Shown: positions 45,749-54,007 of the stretch, one piece after another
Position numbering within the stretch: the stretch's first letter is position 1
Layout of the letters: the number at the start of each line of letters is the position of its first letter
Source of the DNA: Acidobacteriota bacterium
GTDB taxonomy: Bacteria > Acidobacteriota > Terriglobia > Bryobacterales > Bryobacteraceae
Direction of reading: 5' to 3'
Length of the DNA: 64,000 bases
Assembly: GCA_016213775.1 (NCBI GenBank)
Contig: JACQZR010000123.1
Location: 52,796 to 116,795, forward strand
Position numbers and translations under genes: made by a program
Notes under the pieces: generated by a model
The model's input: the letters and a program-made list of their open reading frames with translations, nothing else
Databases searched by the model: none
Told to the model about the DNA's origin: nothing

Positions 45749-47407
45749 ATGAACTTCCGAACTGTGTTGGTTCTGGGGGCGGCGTTGGCATTCGCCCAGC
45801 CTCCGGATATCTCCGGAACCTGGGTTGCCAAGCGCGCCAGTCCGATGGGGGAGATGGAGATTGTCTATGAACTGAAGGTCAAAGACGGCAAGATAACAGG
45901 CACACAGAAGATGGGCTTCGGCGATACTCCTATCGTCGACGGCAAGTTCCTGAGCGCGTCGGAATTCGAATTGGTGATGGAAACCGAGTCCTTCGGCGAC
46001 ATTCAACGGCGCACAACCAAAGGCAAGGTAGTGGGCGACACGCTGGAGATCACCCCAGCAATGCCCCCGCGACCTCCCGGCGGTCCTGGTGGTCCCGGCG
46101 GTGGCCCGGGCGGTCCGCCACGCGCCGCTGGTCCTGGTGGTGGACCTGGCGGTGCTGGCGTCGGTCCCGGAGGACCCGCGGGGCCGGGAGGTCCCGGTGG
46201 CTTCCGTGGCATGCAAGGCGCGGTCATTGCGCGCCGAGGCACACCCACGCCCACTTTCCGCGCCCCTTCCATTGACTACCGATCTCTGCCCAAGATCGAA
46301 ATGCCCGCGCTCAAGGATCTCGCGCCGAACGGCCTCGCCAAAACTCCTCCGATGGGCTGGAACTCCTGGAACAAATTCCGCACCCGCTTCGACGACAAAA
46401 CCGTCCGCGAGATTGCCGACGCCATCGTCGCCTCGGGCATGAAGGCCGCGGGCTACCAGTACATCAACATTGACGACGGCTGGCAGTGGAAGCGCGACGC
46501 GAGCGGTGTCCTCCAACCCAATCCGAATTTTCCGAATATGAAGGCCCTCGCGGACTACGTTCACTCCAAGGGCCTCAAACTCGGCATCTACTCTTCACCC
46601 GGTCCGCGCACCTGCGCCGGATACGAAGGGAGTTACGGCCATGAAGAGATCGACGCCAAGACCTGGGCTGCATGGGGCATCGACTACCTGAAGTACGACT
46701 GGTGCAGCGCCGGCCGTATCTGGAAGGACGAAGACATGCGCGCGCTCTACCAGCGAATGGGCGAGGCGCTACGCAAAGCCGGACGCCCCATCGTTTACAG
46801 CCTATGCCAGTACGGCCGCGCCAACGTCGGCGAGTGGGGCCCCAAAGTCGGCGGCAATCTCTGGCGCACCACCTTCGACATTCGCGACCAGCATCAATCC
46901 ATGGATGCCATCGGCTTCTCGCAACATGATTGGGCGAAGTACGCCGCGCCGGGACAATGGAACGACCCGGACATGCTGGAAATCGGCAACGGTGGCATGA
47001 ATGCCGAGGAGTATCGGACGCACATGAGCCTCTGGTCGCTGCTCGCCGCGCCGCTGATCGCAGGCAACGATATCCGCTCTATGGACACTGCCACCAAGGA
47101 GATCCTTCTCAACAAAGAGATCATCGCAGTCGATCAGGACCCGCTCGGCAAGGCAGCCACTCGTATCGCCAAAGCCGGCGACACCGAAGTCTGGGCGCGT
47201 CCGCTCAAAGGCGGCGCCTACGCGGTAGGCCTGTTCAATCGCGGCGGCGCTGAGACCTCCGTGTCCGTCAAGTGGGCGGACCTGCAACTGAACGGCAAAG
47301 TCAAAGTCCGCGACCTCTGGGCCCACGCCGATCGCGGGGCGCACGCAGACAGCTTCGAAGCGAAGGTGCCCTCGCATGGCGTTGTCATGCTGCGTCTCAC
47401 AAAGTAG
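45749..47407 (+). CDS. GH27 alpha-galactosidase with collagen-like linker
   Basis: The 552-residue protein has a signal peptide (MNFRTVLVLGAALAFAQ), a small beta-rich N-terminal domain (about 18-108, DISGTWVAKRASPMGEMEI), a Gly/Pro-rich GPGG linker (about 108-155), and a GH27 catalytic domain: PPMGWNSWNKFRTRF, YQYINIDDGWQ, nucleophile Asp in YLKYDWC, the acid/base Asp in TTFDIRD and the C-terminal beta domain. It should release terminal alpha-galactose. A ribosome-binding site GAGAGGGAAAGG precedes the ATG by about 12 bases. Its stop lies 3 bp from the convergent CRTAC1 gene. Confidence 0.93.
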   Translation: MNFRTVLVLGAALAFAQPPDISGTWVAKRASPMGEMEIVYELKVKDGKITGTQKMGFGDTPIVDGKFLSASEFELVMETESFGDIQRRTTKGKVVGDTLEITPAMPPRPPGGPGGPGGGPGGPPRAAGPGGGPGGAGVGPGGPAGPGGPGGFRGMQGAVIARRGTPTPTFRAPSIDYRSLPKIEMPALKDLAPNGLAKTPPMGWNSWNKFRTRFDDKTVREIADAIVASGMKAAGYQYINIDDGWQWKRDASGVLQPNPNFPNMKALADYVHSKGLKLGIYSSPGPRTCAGYEGSYGHEEIDAKTWAAWGIDYLKYDWCSAGRIWKDEDMRALYQRMGEALRKAGRPIVYSLCQYGRANVGEWGPKVGGNLWRTTFDIRDQHQSMDAIGFSQHDWAKYAAPGQWNDPDMLEIGNGGMNAEEYRTHMSLWSLLAAPLIAGNDIRSMDTATKEILLNKEIIAVDQDPLGKAATRIAKAGDTEVWARPLKGGAYAVGLFNRGGAETSVSVKWADLQLNGKVKVRDLWAHADRGAHADSFEAKVPSHGVVMLRLTK

Positions 47408-47410
47408 CTC

Positions 47411-49021
47411 TCACTCCCGCACAAGATGGATGCGGTCCACACCAGGCCGATCCATCCTGCTGCGCGCGCCGGAAGGCCACACGATCTCCACTTCTTTCAC
47501 CTGCGCTTTGACGCCGAGGCCGAATCGAACTTCCTTCTCACTGGAAGACGCGTAACCCACCGACGTGCTGACATGATTCCACTGCTCGCCTTCTGTGGTG
47601 ATCAAATGTACCTGCGCGCCGATGGCGTCCCGATTGCTTTGGGTGCCCTGTAGCCGGAAGGCGATCCAGTGATTCCCCGCACCCGCTGCGTTCCGCAGAA
47701 CTAACGGAGGCTCGCCTAACCGGGTCACCACCACATCCACGCGCCCATCGCCGTCAAGATCGGCGAACGCAGCGCCACGATGTAGAGCCGGTGTCCCCAC
47801 CTCGCGCGCTTGAAACGTGCCATCCGCCTTTGCCATCAGCAGCAGATTCCGCTGCCTCGACTTGCGGCTGGAATACGCCTCCGTGTTGGTCTGCACATCT
47901 CCACAGGCTGCGAAGATGTCTTTGCGTCCGTCGTTGTCGAAATCGTAGATCCCGGCGCCCCATCCACTCAGCGCCATCGTCGCCTTGCCGATCTGCGCGG
48001 CGTAAGTGGCATCGGAGAACGTCTTCCCGTCGCGATTGCGGTACAACGGGAACGTCTCATTCGATAGCGCCGTGATAAACAAATCCGGCAGTGCGCCGCG
48101 CATCGGACGGAAATCGACACCCATGGAAGACAGCGCGCGCCCATCATCATTCATCGCCACCCCGGCCGTAAACGCGGTCTCTTCAAACGTCCCATCTCCC
48201 CGATTGCGAAACAGAAAATTCGGCACCGTGTCGTTGGCCACAACGACATCCACCGGGCCGTTTCCATCGAAATCGGCGAAAGCCACTCCCATGCCTTTGC
48301 CGATGTGCTTGCCAATACCGGAATCAATCGAAACATCGGTGAAGGTTCCGTCGCCGTTGTTGCGATAGAGAATGTTCGGCAGCCCCACGTAGAACTTCGG
48401 ATGGCAGTAGCTGCGGTAGCCGGCTTTAGCGTCGCCGCAAAACGGTTCTTTCGCCGGATCCCACTTCACGTAGTTCACAACGAACAGGTCCAGCCGCCCA
48501 TCCTTGTTGTAGTCAAACCAACCCGCCGCAACGGCCCACTCCCCGCGATTCGCCACGCCGGCCTTCGCAGTCGCGTCATCAAAGGTGCCGTCGCCACGAT
48601 TGCGATAGAGGATGTTCCGGTTGACACCGGCGATAAACACGTCGGTGAATCCGTCGTTATCGAAGTCCGCGGTGGCGACACCGACGCTGTAGCCCTCCCC
48701 ACAAACACCCGCCTTCGCGGTAACGTCCTCAAACCTTCCGTCACCCCGATTGCGGTAGAGGCGGTTGCAGTCCTCGGGCTTCTTCTTCGTCAATGAAGGC
48801 TGTGCGGCACCATTGGCGAAGAACAGGTCCACACGGCCGTCGTTGTCGAAGTCAAATGCGGCCACACCCCCCGGCATCGTTTCGATCTGATGCTTCTCCT
48901 GGGTCTCATAGTTCCTCAGGGTCATGGTGATGCCTGTGCGTGCGGACACGTCTTCCAATAGATCGGCCGGAGCGCCGGGCGCCGCGGCCAGCACCACCAT
49001 CAGGAAGGCGGTTCGTATCAT
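47411..49021 (-). CDS. CRTAC1-family FG-GAP/ASPIC-UnbV secreted protein
   Basis: The ATG at 49021 (536 residues) gives a signal peptide (IRTAFLMVVLAAAPGAPA) and is preceded by GAGGGA. Calcium-binding FG-GAP/VCBS repeats (DFDNDGRVDLFFANG, DFDNDGFTDVFIAG, DYNKDGRLDLFVVN, DFDGNGPVDVVVAN, DFDNDGRKDIFAACG) are followed by the ASPIC/UnbV domain near residue 430-520 (WNHVSTSVGYASSSEKEVRFGLG, then EIVWPSGA). These form a beta-propeller plus a domain of unknown function. The protein is probably extracellular or outer-membrane. Confidence 0.9.
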   Translation of the reverse strand: MIRTAFLMVVLAAAPGAPADLLEDVSARTGITMTLRNYETQEKHQIETMPGGVAAFDFDNDGRVDLFFANGAAQPSLTKKKPEDCNRLYRNRGDGRFEDVTAKAGVCGEGYSVGVATADFDNDGFTDVFIAGVNRNILYRNRGDGTFDDATAKAGVANRGEWAVAAGWFDYNKDGRLDLFVVNYVKWDPAKEPFCGDAKAGYRSYCHPKFYVGLPNILYRNNGDGTFTDVSIDSGIGKHIGKGMGVAFADFDGNGPVDVVVANDTVPNFLFRNRGDGTFEETAFTAGVAMNDDGRALSSMGVDFRPMRGALPDLFITALSNETFPLYRNRDGKTFSDATYAAQIGKATMALSGWGAGIYDFDNDGRKDIFAACGDVQTNTEAYSSRKSRQRNLLLMAKADGTFQAREVGTPALHRGAAFADLDGDGRVDVVVTRLGEPPLVLRNAAGAGNHWIAFRLQGTQSNRDAIGAQVHLITTEGEQWNHVSTSVGYASSSEKEVRFGLGVKAQVKEVEIVWPSGARSRMDRPGVDRIHLVRE

Positions 49022-49155
49022 TGCTACAGTGTCCCTCATGCTGATGGCGAGAACTCGCCCGCGCGGCCTACAACGAGAATCCTATATGCAACCTCGGAGG
49101 CCCTGGTCTCGGAATCCCGCGCCGCGCGATGCGCTGGCGGGTCTCCGCGCTGCGG

Positions 49156-49437
49156 TTACTGGGGTTTGTCGCCTTCGAGGGCGTCGAGGCGGTGTTCGTG
49201 AATGCCGGCGATGCGGCCAAGGGTGTCGATTGAGTCTCCTTGCCGCTGGATAGCTTTAGCCTGGCTCTCGACAATGCGCGCGAGTTCGCGGATGTTCTGT
49301 GAGTCCTTGTCGCGTTCTTCCTTGGAAGCTCGGGACTGTTCGATCAGTGCCTCGATATCGGCGTTGCGCGTCTTGGAGTCTTCGAGCAACATCCCAATGT
49401 GCTCGGTGAGAGCGGCTATCTTCTCGTCAATGGTCAC
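49156..49437 (-). CDS. small coiled-coil protein
   Basis: The 93-residue protein starts at GTG 49437, with AAGGAG eight bases upstream. The sequence (TIDEKIAALTEHIGMLLED, then HEHRLDALEGDKPQ) is almost entirely helical with heptad-like spacing, a strong coiled-coil. No transmembrane segment is seen. The function is unknown. Only this start gives a good ribosome-binding site; a longer frame upstream has no support. Confidence 0.65.
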   Translation of the reverse strand: MTIDEKIAALTEHIGMLLEDSKTRNADIEALIEQSRASKEERDKDSQNIRELARIVESQAKAIQRQGDSIDTLGRIAGIHEHRLDALEGDKPQ

Positions 49438-49580
49438 GTGTGTTGCTCCTTGTTCCAACGGGCGGTCGATGGCTTTACGCGCGCCCAAATCACCCTCATT
49501 TCGGCGCCTTCTCCTCCGCGGCAAGGTACTGTCATTGAGAATCCTGCACACAGGATCGCACATTGTATCCATCACCCTAC

Positions 49581-50372
49581 ATGCTGTGGGACGCATGCTA
49601 TGTTGACAAGGAAGTGCTTCCCTTGTTCCTAGTGGCATTCGCCTTGATCGCCTCTGATTTCGATGATGCCGTGGCGTTGATCGAACGAGGCAATCCCCAA
49701 GCGGCCATCCCGCTTCTGGAGCGGCACACCAGCCAGAACGCGAAAGACGCCCGCGCATGGAAAGCCCTGGGCGTCGCGCACGCATCGTTGAATCAGTACT
49801 CCGAAGCCGAACCCGCGTTCGCCAAAGCCTGCATCCTCGCACCGGCGCTACCCGACGCCTGCTACTACCACGGCCGTGCGCTTTACGCGCTCAACCGGTT
49901 CCCCGAATCGCTCGCCTCGCTAGCCAAGGCTACGCAGTCCAACTGGCCGGTCTCGCTCGCCATCGCCCAATCGCACGAAGCAAATGGGGACGCAGCGAAA
50001 GCCGAGAAAGCCTTTCGACAATCCGTCGCAGCCTGCGCTGGAAAAGCTGCGGATCCGAGCGCCGCCCTGGGGCTCTTCCTCATCCGTCAAGGCCGCCTCA
50101 GCGAAGCCGAATCCGTACTCAGCGCCGCGGTGCAACGCTTCCCCAACGCCGCCAACGCCCGCACCCAGCTCGGCCGCCTCCTCATCGAAAAGAACGCTGC
50201 CTCGGACGCCATCCCGCACCTGGAAGCCGCGGTCCAATACGCGCCAAACTCCGCCCAGGCCCACCTGCTGCTCGCCAAAGCCTACACGCACACCGGCCGA
50301 GCCAATGAAGCGAAGCCGCATTTTGAAGCCGCCGCACGTCTGGAAGCCAGCTCGCAAGGAGCGACGCAGTGA
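49581..50372 (+). CDS. TPR-repeat protein, coupled to the downstream CRTAC1 gene
   Basis: The 263-residue protein consists of about six TPR motifs (AWKALGVAHASLNQYSEAEP, ACYYHGRALYALNRFPESLA, ARTQLGRLLIEKNAASDAI, AHLLLAKAYTHTGRANEAK). The N-terminus VLPLFLVAFALIASDF looks like a signal, so a GTG start at 49614 may be the true one. The next gene starts at GTG overlapping its stop (GTGA), so they are translationally coupled. Its likely role is a scaffold for the CRTAC1 protein. Confidence 0.8.
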   Translation: MLWDACYVDKEVLPLFLVAFALIASDFDDAVALIERGNPQAAIPLLERHTSQNAKDARAWKALGVAHASLNQYSEAEPAFAKACILAPALPDACYYHGRALYALNRFPESLASLAKATQSNWPVSLAIAQSHEANGDAAKAEKAFRQSVAACAGKAADPSAALGLFLIRQGRLSEAESVLSAAVQRFPNAANARTQLGRLLIEKNAASDAIPHLEAAVQYAPNSAQAHLLLAKAYTHTGRANEAKPHFEAAARLEASSQGATQ

Positions 50373-52747
50373 CGCTTTTGTCTCTGCTCCTGCTTCCGCT
50401 CCTCGCGCAGGAACTGCCAGAGCGTACCGGCCCCATGGCTCGAGCCTCGATGCTCCTGCGTGAAGGCAAGACCGCCGCCGCCCGCAAAGAGCTGGACACC
50501 CTCCGTAAACAGAACCCCGGCAACGTCGAGGTGATTTTCCAGATCGCGCGGTCCCACCTGGCGGACTTCTACAAAGAAGCGGATCCCGCCAAGCGCCGCA
50601 TTGCGCTCTCACTGGCAATGGAGAATCTCGGCGTCACTCTTAGCAGGAATCCCGATCACATCCCGGCACTGCGCGCGAAAGCCCTGATCCACGCGCGCGC
50701 CGAACTGCTCTACTACGACCCCAACCTCTCTTACCAGCTCGCTGCCCGCGCAGCCAAACTCGAACCCCACAATCACGGCTTCCTCATCAACCTCAGCGAA
50801 TGGATGTCCGGCGAAGTGCGCTTCTCGCAGGAAAGCGGCCACCGCGTACCGCACGACCCACTTCTCGGCCTCGACCGCTCCTACGACATCCTCGATCGCG
50901 TCCTGGACGAAGTGGTTCCGCACAGCCCGGAAGAAACGGCGTCGATCTTTCTGATGGGCAACACGCTCGCACGCCGCGGCTTATTCGATAAAGCGATCCG
51001 ATACTACGAAATCGAGCTCACTCGGCAACTGAGCACGGCACAACGCGCCGCCACACTACGAGAACTTGGAGCAAGTCTCTATCGCAGTGGCAAGTTCGAA
51101 GACGCTGCGCGGCGGTTCTACGAAGCGTTTCAGTGGGTTCCCAACACCACCGATCAATGGCTGCTGAAGGTCGCCACCGATCAAGTGAAAGGACCCAACC
51201 CCGTGGCTGCCGCAATCGCACCGTTTAAGCACGAAAAACCACCTTCGAACGCGCTGCTGGCATTCGAAGACATCGCCGCGGCCAGCGGCCTTCGGAAGCT
51301 CAACGGGAACGGAACAGTGGCGTTCGGAGACATCGACAACGACGGGGATCTCGACATCATCGTGTGCGGCAGCGGCGGCTTCCTGACAGCCTACCGCAAC
51401 GACAAGGGCAAGTTCACCGACGCGACTTCCGCCTTCGCGCTCGACAAGATCCCCTCCGGATACTCTCTCAATCTGATCGACTACGACAACGACGGCTGGC
51501 TCGATCTCTACGTCACGCTCAACGGCTGGTCCGGGCCCATGCCCAATCGCCTCTTTCACAACGACCGCGGCCGTTACACCGACGTCTCTGTCAAAAGCGG
51601 ACTCAACGACGCCGGCTCCGGCTTCATCTCCCTCTGGGGCGATCTCGACAACGACGGCTGGATCGACGCGGTGATCGCCAACGGTGTGCTCAAAGATGGC
51701 AGCGTCCCGCAAATCTACCGCAACAACGGCAATGGCACGTTCGCCAACGTCACCACACAGGCGGGGCTGAACGAGCCGTCAAGCCACGGCGCAATCGGCA
51801 TTGCACTCGGCGACTACGATAAAGACGGCCGCATCGACATCTTTATCAACGGCCTGAATGAGGGACCCAACCGCCTCTACCACAACGACGGCAATTGGCG
51901 GTTTACCGACGTGACTCGCAAGGCCGGCGTGCAACAGGCCCCACACAACGGCTTCGTGGCGTTCTTCTTCGATTACGACAACGACGGTTGGCCCGACCTC
52001 CTCACCACCAGCCTGGCCCCTTGGGAGACGGTAGTCGAGTCACTCAAGACCGGCTTCGCGCCGTCGTCTCCGGCGGCCATTCATCCCGATTCCAGCCACC
52101 TCTTCCGCAACAACGGTAACGGCACATTCACCGATGTCACCTTCACAGCGAAACTCTACTTCCCCATGGGCACCATGGGTGCTGGAGTCGCCGACCTCGA
52201 CAATGACGGCTTCCTCGACATCTACTTCGGCACCGGCGACCCGCAGCTCACACGCCTCGAGCCGAACCGCTTCTTCCGCAACCAGGGCGACGGTACGTTC
52301 GCCGATCTGACGGAATCCCTCGGCTTCGCTCGCCCCGGAAACAAGGGTCACGGCACCGCCTTCGCCGATATCGACAACGATGGCGACCTTGACATCTTCG
52401 CCCAACTCGGAGGCCACTACCCGGGCGATCACGCTTATAACGCGTTCTACCGCAACCTTCGCGCCAACAAAAACAACTGGCTCCAAGTGGACCTGCAAGG
52501 CGTCAAGAGCAACCGCTACGCCATCGGAGCCAAGCTCACCCTACGCGCCGGCGATCTCCACATCTACCGCGAAGTCAAGGGCAGCGAAGGCTTCGGAGCA
52601 ACCAATCCTTACCGGCAGCACTTTGGACTCGCCGGCCGGCCGCTGGTCGACTCACTCACCATCGAATGGCCGAGCGGAGCAAAGCAGGTACTCCGCGGCC
52701 TGAAGCCCAATCAAGTGCTTCGTGTCATCGAAGCTCCCGGACCGTGA
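50369..52747 (+). CDS. CRTAC1-family TPR/FG-GAP/ASPIC-UnbV secreted protein
   Basis: The 792-residue protein starts at GTG 50369, with a signal-like N-terminus (LLSLLLLPLLAQE). A TPR-like region (residues about 20-260) is followed by seven or more FG-GAP calcium repeats (DIDNDGDLDIIVCG, DYDNDGWLDLYVT, DLDNDGWIDAVIA, DYDKDGRIDIFING, DYDNDGWPDLLTT, DLDNDGFLDIYFG) and a C-terminal ASPIC/UnbV domain (GSEGFGATNPYRQHFGL, EWPSGAKQVLRG). It is a larger paralogue of the minus-strand protein at 47411. It is probably secreted; a polysaccharide- or matrix-binding role is speculative. Confidence 0.9.
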   Translation: MTLLSLLLLPLLAQELPERTGPMARASMLLREGKTAAARKELDTLRKQNPGNVEVIFQIARSHLADFYKEADPAKRRIALSLAMENLGVTLSRNPDHIPALRAKALIHARAELLYYDPNLSYQLAARAAKLEPHNHGFLINLSEWMSGEVRFSQESGHRVPHDPLLGLDRSYDILDRVLDEVVPHSPEETASIFLMGNTLARRGLFDKAIRYYEIELTRQLSTAQRAATLRELGASLYRSGKFEDAARRFYEAFQWVPNTTDQWLLKVATDQVKGPNPVAAAIAPFKHEKPPSNALLAFEDIAAASGLRKLNGNGTVAFGDIDNDGDLDIIVCGSGGFLTAYRNDKGKFTDATSAFALDKIPSGYSLNLIDYDNDGWLDLYVTLNGWSGPMPNRLFHNDRGRYTDVSVKSGLNDAGSGFISLWGDLDNDGWIDAVIANGVLKDGSVPQIYRNNGNGTFANVTTQAGLNEPSSHGAIGIALGDYDKDGRIDIFINGLNEGPNRLYHNDGNWRFTDVTRKAGVQQAPHNGFVAFFFDYDNDGWPDLLTTSLAPWETVVESLKTGFAPSSPAAIHPDSSHLFRNNGNGTFTDVTFTAKLYFPMGTMGAGVADLDNDGFLDIYFGTGDPQLTRLEPNRFFRNQGDGTFADLTESLGFARPGNKGHGTAFADIDNDGDLDIFAQLGGHYPGDHAYNAFYRNLRANKNNWLQVDLQGVKSNRYAIGAKLTLRAGDLHIYREVKGSEGFGATNPYRQHFGLAGRPLVDSLTIEWPSGAKQVLRGLKPNQVLRVIEAPGP

Positions 52748-52755
52748 AGCCGGAC

Positions 52756-53637
52756 TCAGGCCTTCACCATCAGCTTTCGATCTTCCGGATTGGTCCCATT
52801 CGATCCGATCCGCTGGCAGCGATGCAACCAGAACTTCTGCATGAGATTGTCGTGCGGGACCCGGCTGCTCACTTGCCTCCCCCGAACGGTAGACACTTCC
52901 TGCGGGTCCATCACATAGATGTATGAGATCCTCTTCCTCGCCATCTCCAGCGTATTCGCCGCTGTGTCGTTGAAGTAGGCGTACACAGGCACTCCCGCCG
53001 ACTCGACGAACTTCGCCGTGTTGCCGTACATGATGTCAAAAGCCCAGATCTCTTTGATGTGGCCCTTGTATTTGCGAATGTTCGAGAGAATCGACCGGAT
53101 CGGACCGAAACCACCGGAGTGTCCGGCAATGATGAGATCGCCGAGCGTGGGTGAAGTTTGGGGATCGTACTCGGGTGGGCCGAGCTTGTACAAGTCGTCC
53201 AACACGTTGTCGAGGTAGCCGTCAATGCCCGCCCCCAGTGTGCCGAAACCCATGTCCGCATTTGCCGCCAGGGTCGGCGCAATCAACACATAGGGTTGGC
53301 CGCTGGACTTCAATCCTTCGCGCAGCGGCATCTCAGAAAGGCTCCAGTACTCTTTCATCGTGAAGTCGGTTTTCACAATGCGAACCTTGTCGCCGTGCAG
53401 GTACAAGATCACATTCACCTTCGTCGACGACTTGATGCTCGGCGGAACGTAGACACCGGTGAGCTGCCCCATCAAACGGCGTCCCGCCTGCAGTTGTTGG
53501 TCCAGCTTTTCCTGGATGCCGATGTCCTGTCGGACATAGAGACTGAACGACGGAACGCTCTGGTCCTTAAGATTCTGGAAATAAGCGGCGAGCTCGTCGC
53601 CGCGCTGGCGAAGCTCCTTCATTGGAATCTGCCCCAT
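52756..53637 (-). CDS. alpha/beta-hydrolase-like protein
   Basis: The 293-residue protein has the nucleophile elbow G-H-S-G-G in LIIAGHSGGFGPI and the oxyanion-type strand VILYLHGDK. A later Asp in WAFDIMYG and His in SRVPHDNL could complete a catalytic triad. No signal peptide is visible, and AGGAGG lies five bases before the ATG. The fold assignment is moderate and no substrate is implied. It converges on the CRTAC1 gene with an 8-bp gap. Confidence 0.65.
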   Translation of the reverse strand: MGQIPMKELRQRGDELAAYFQNLKDQSVPSFSLYVRQDIGIQEKLDQQLQAGRRLMGQLTGVYVPPSIKSSTKVNVILYLHGDKVRIVKTDFTMKEYWSLSEMPLREGLKSSGQPYVLIAPTLAANADMGFGTLGAGIDGYLDNVLDDLYKLGPPEYDPQTSPTLGDLIIAGHSGGFGPIRSILSNIRKYKGHIKEIWAFDIMYGNTAKFVESAGVPVYAYFNDTAANTLEMARKRISYIYVMDPQEVSTVRGRQVSSRVPHDNLMQKFWLHRCQRIGSNGTNPEDRKLMVKA

Positions 53638-54007
53638 TCTACCCTCCTGCTAGGATCACTCTACACCACATTCGTGAAAGCGGGAATTGCAGGAGGAATT
53701 GGTAGAACTTTCGCAAATGGTTCGAATCCATGGCGGGTACGGAACCATTGCACACTCCTGACGCTTTTCCTTCGCCGCACAGCTCCCTGTGCGCTTCTGA
53801 AGGAGGCAAGCTCCGTTATCGCTAACGGAATCGCCGATTCCGCCGGCACACATGCCGAAATAAGCGATGTAAGCTCTTGCGTAACGCCTCCCAATGCTGT
53901 ATAGTTACCCCAAAGTGGGAGTGTAAAGATATCTTAACTTTTCTGAAGTTGACAGCTCTGCTCTGCCCACTGGGGAAAGATTTCACCTAGTCGATTATGG
54001 GGGATCC
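53638..54007. other. non-coding gap before the TonB receptor gene
   Basis: In 370 bp I see no supported gene; small open frames here have no start signals or domain matches. The segment holds an imperfect inverted repeat (CCCCAAAGTGGG at 53908 and CCCACTGGGG at 53966) with a long loop. It probably contains the promoter of the TonB receptor gene and the promoter of the minus-strand hydrolase. Confidence 0.5.

Noticed and set aside
53908..53975. Inverted repeat CCCCAAAGTGGG / CCCACTGGGG as an operator or terminator
   Set aside because: The arms are imperfect and 46 bases apart; no T run follows and no regulator is nearby.
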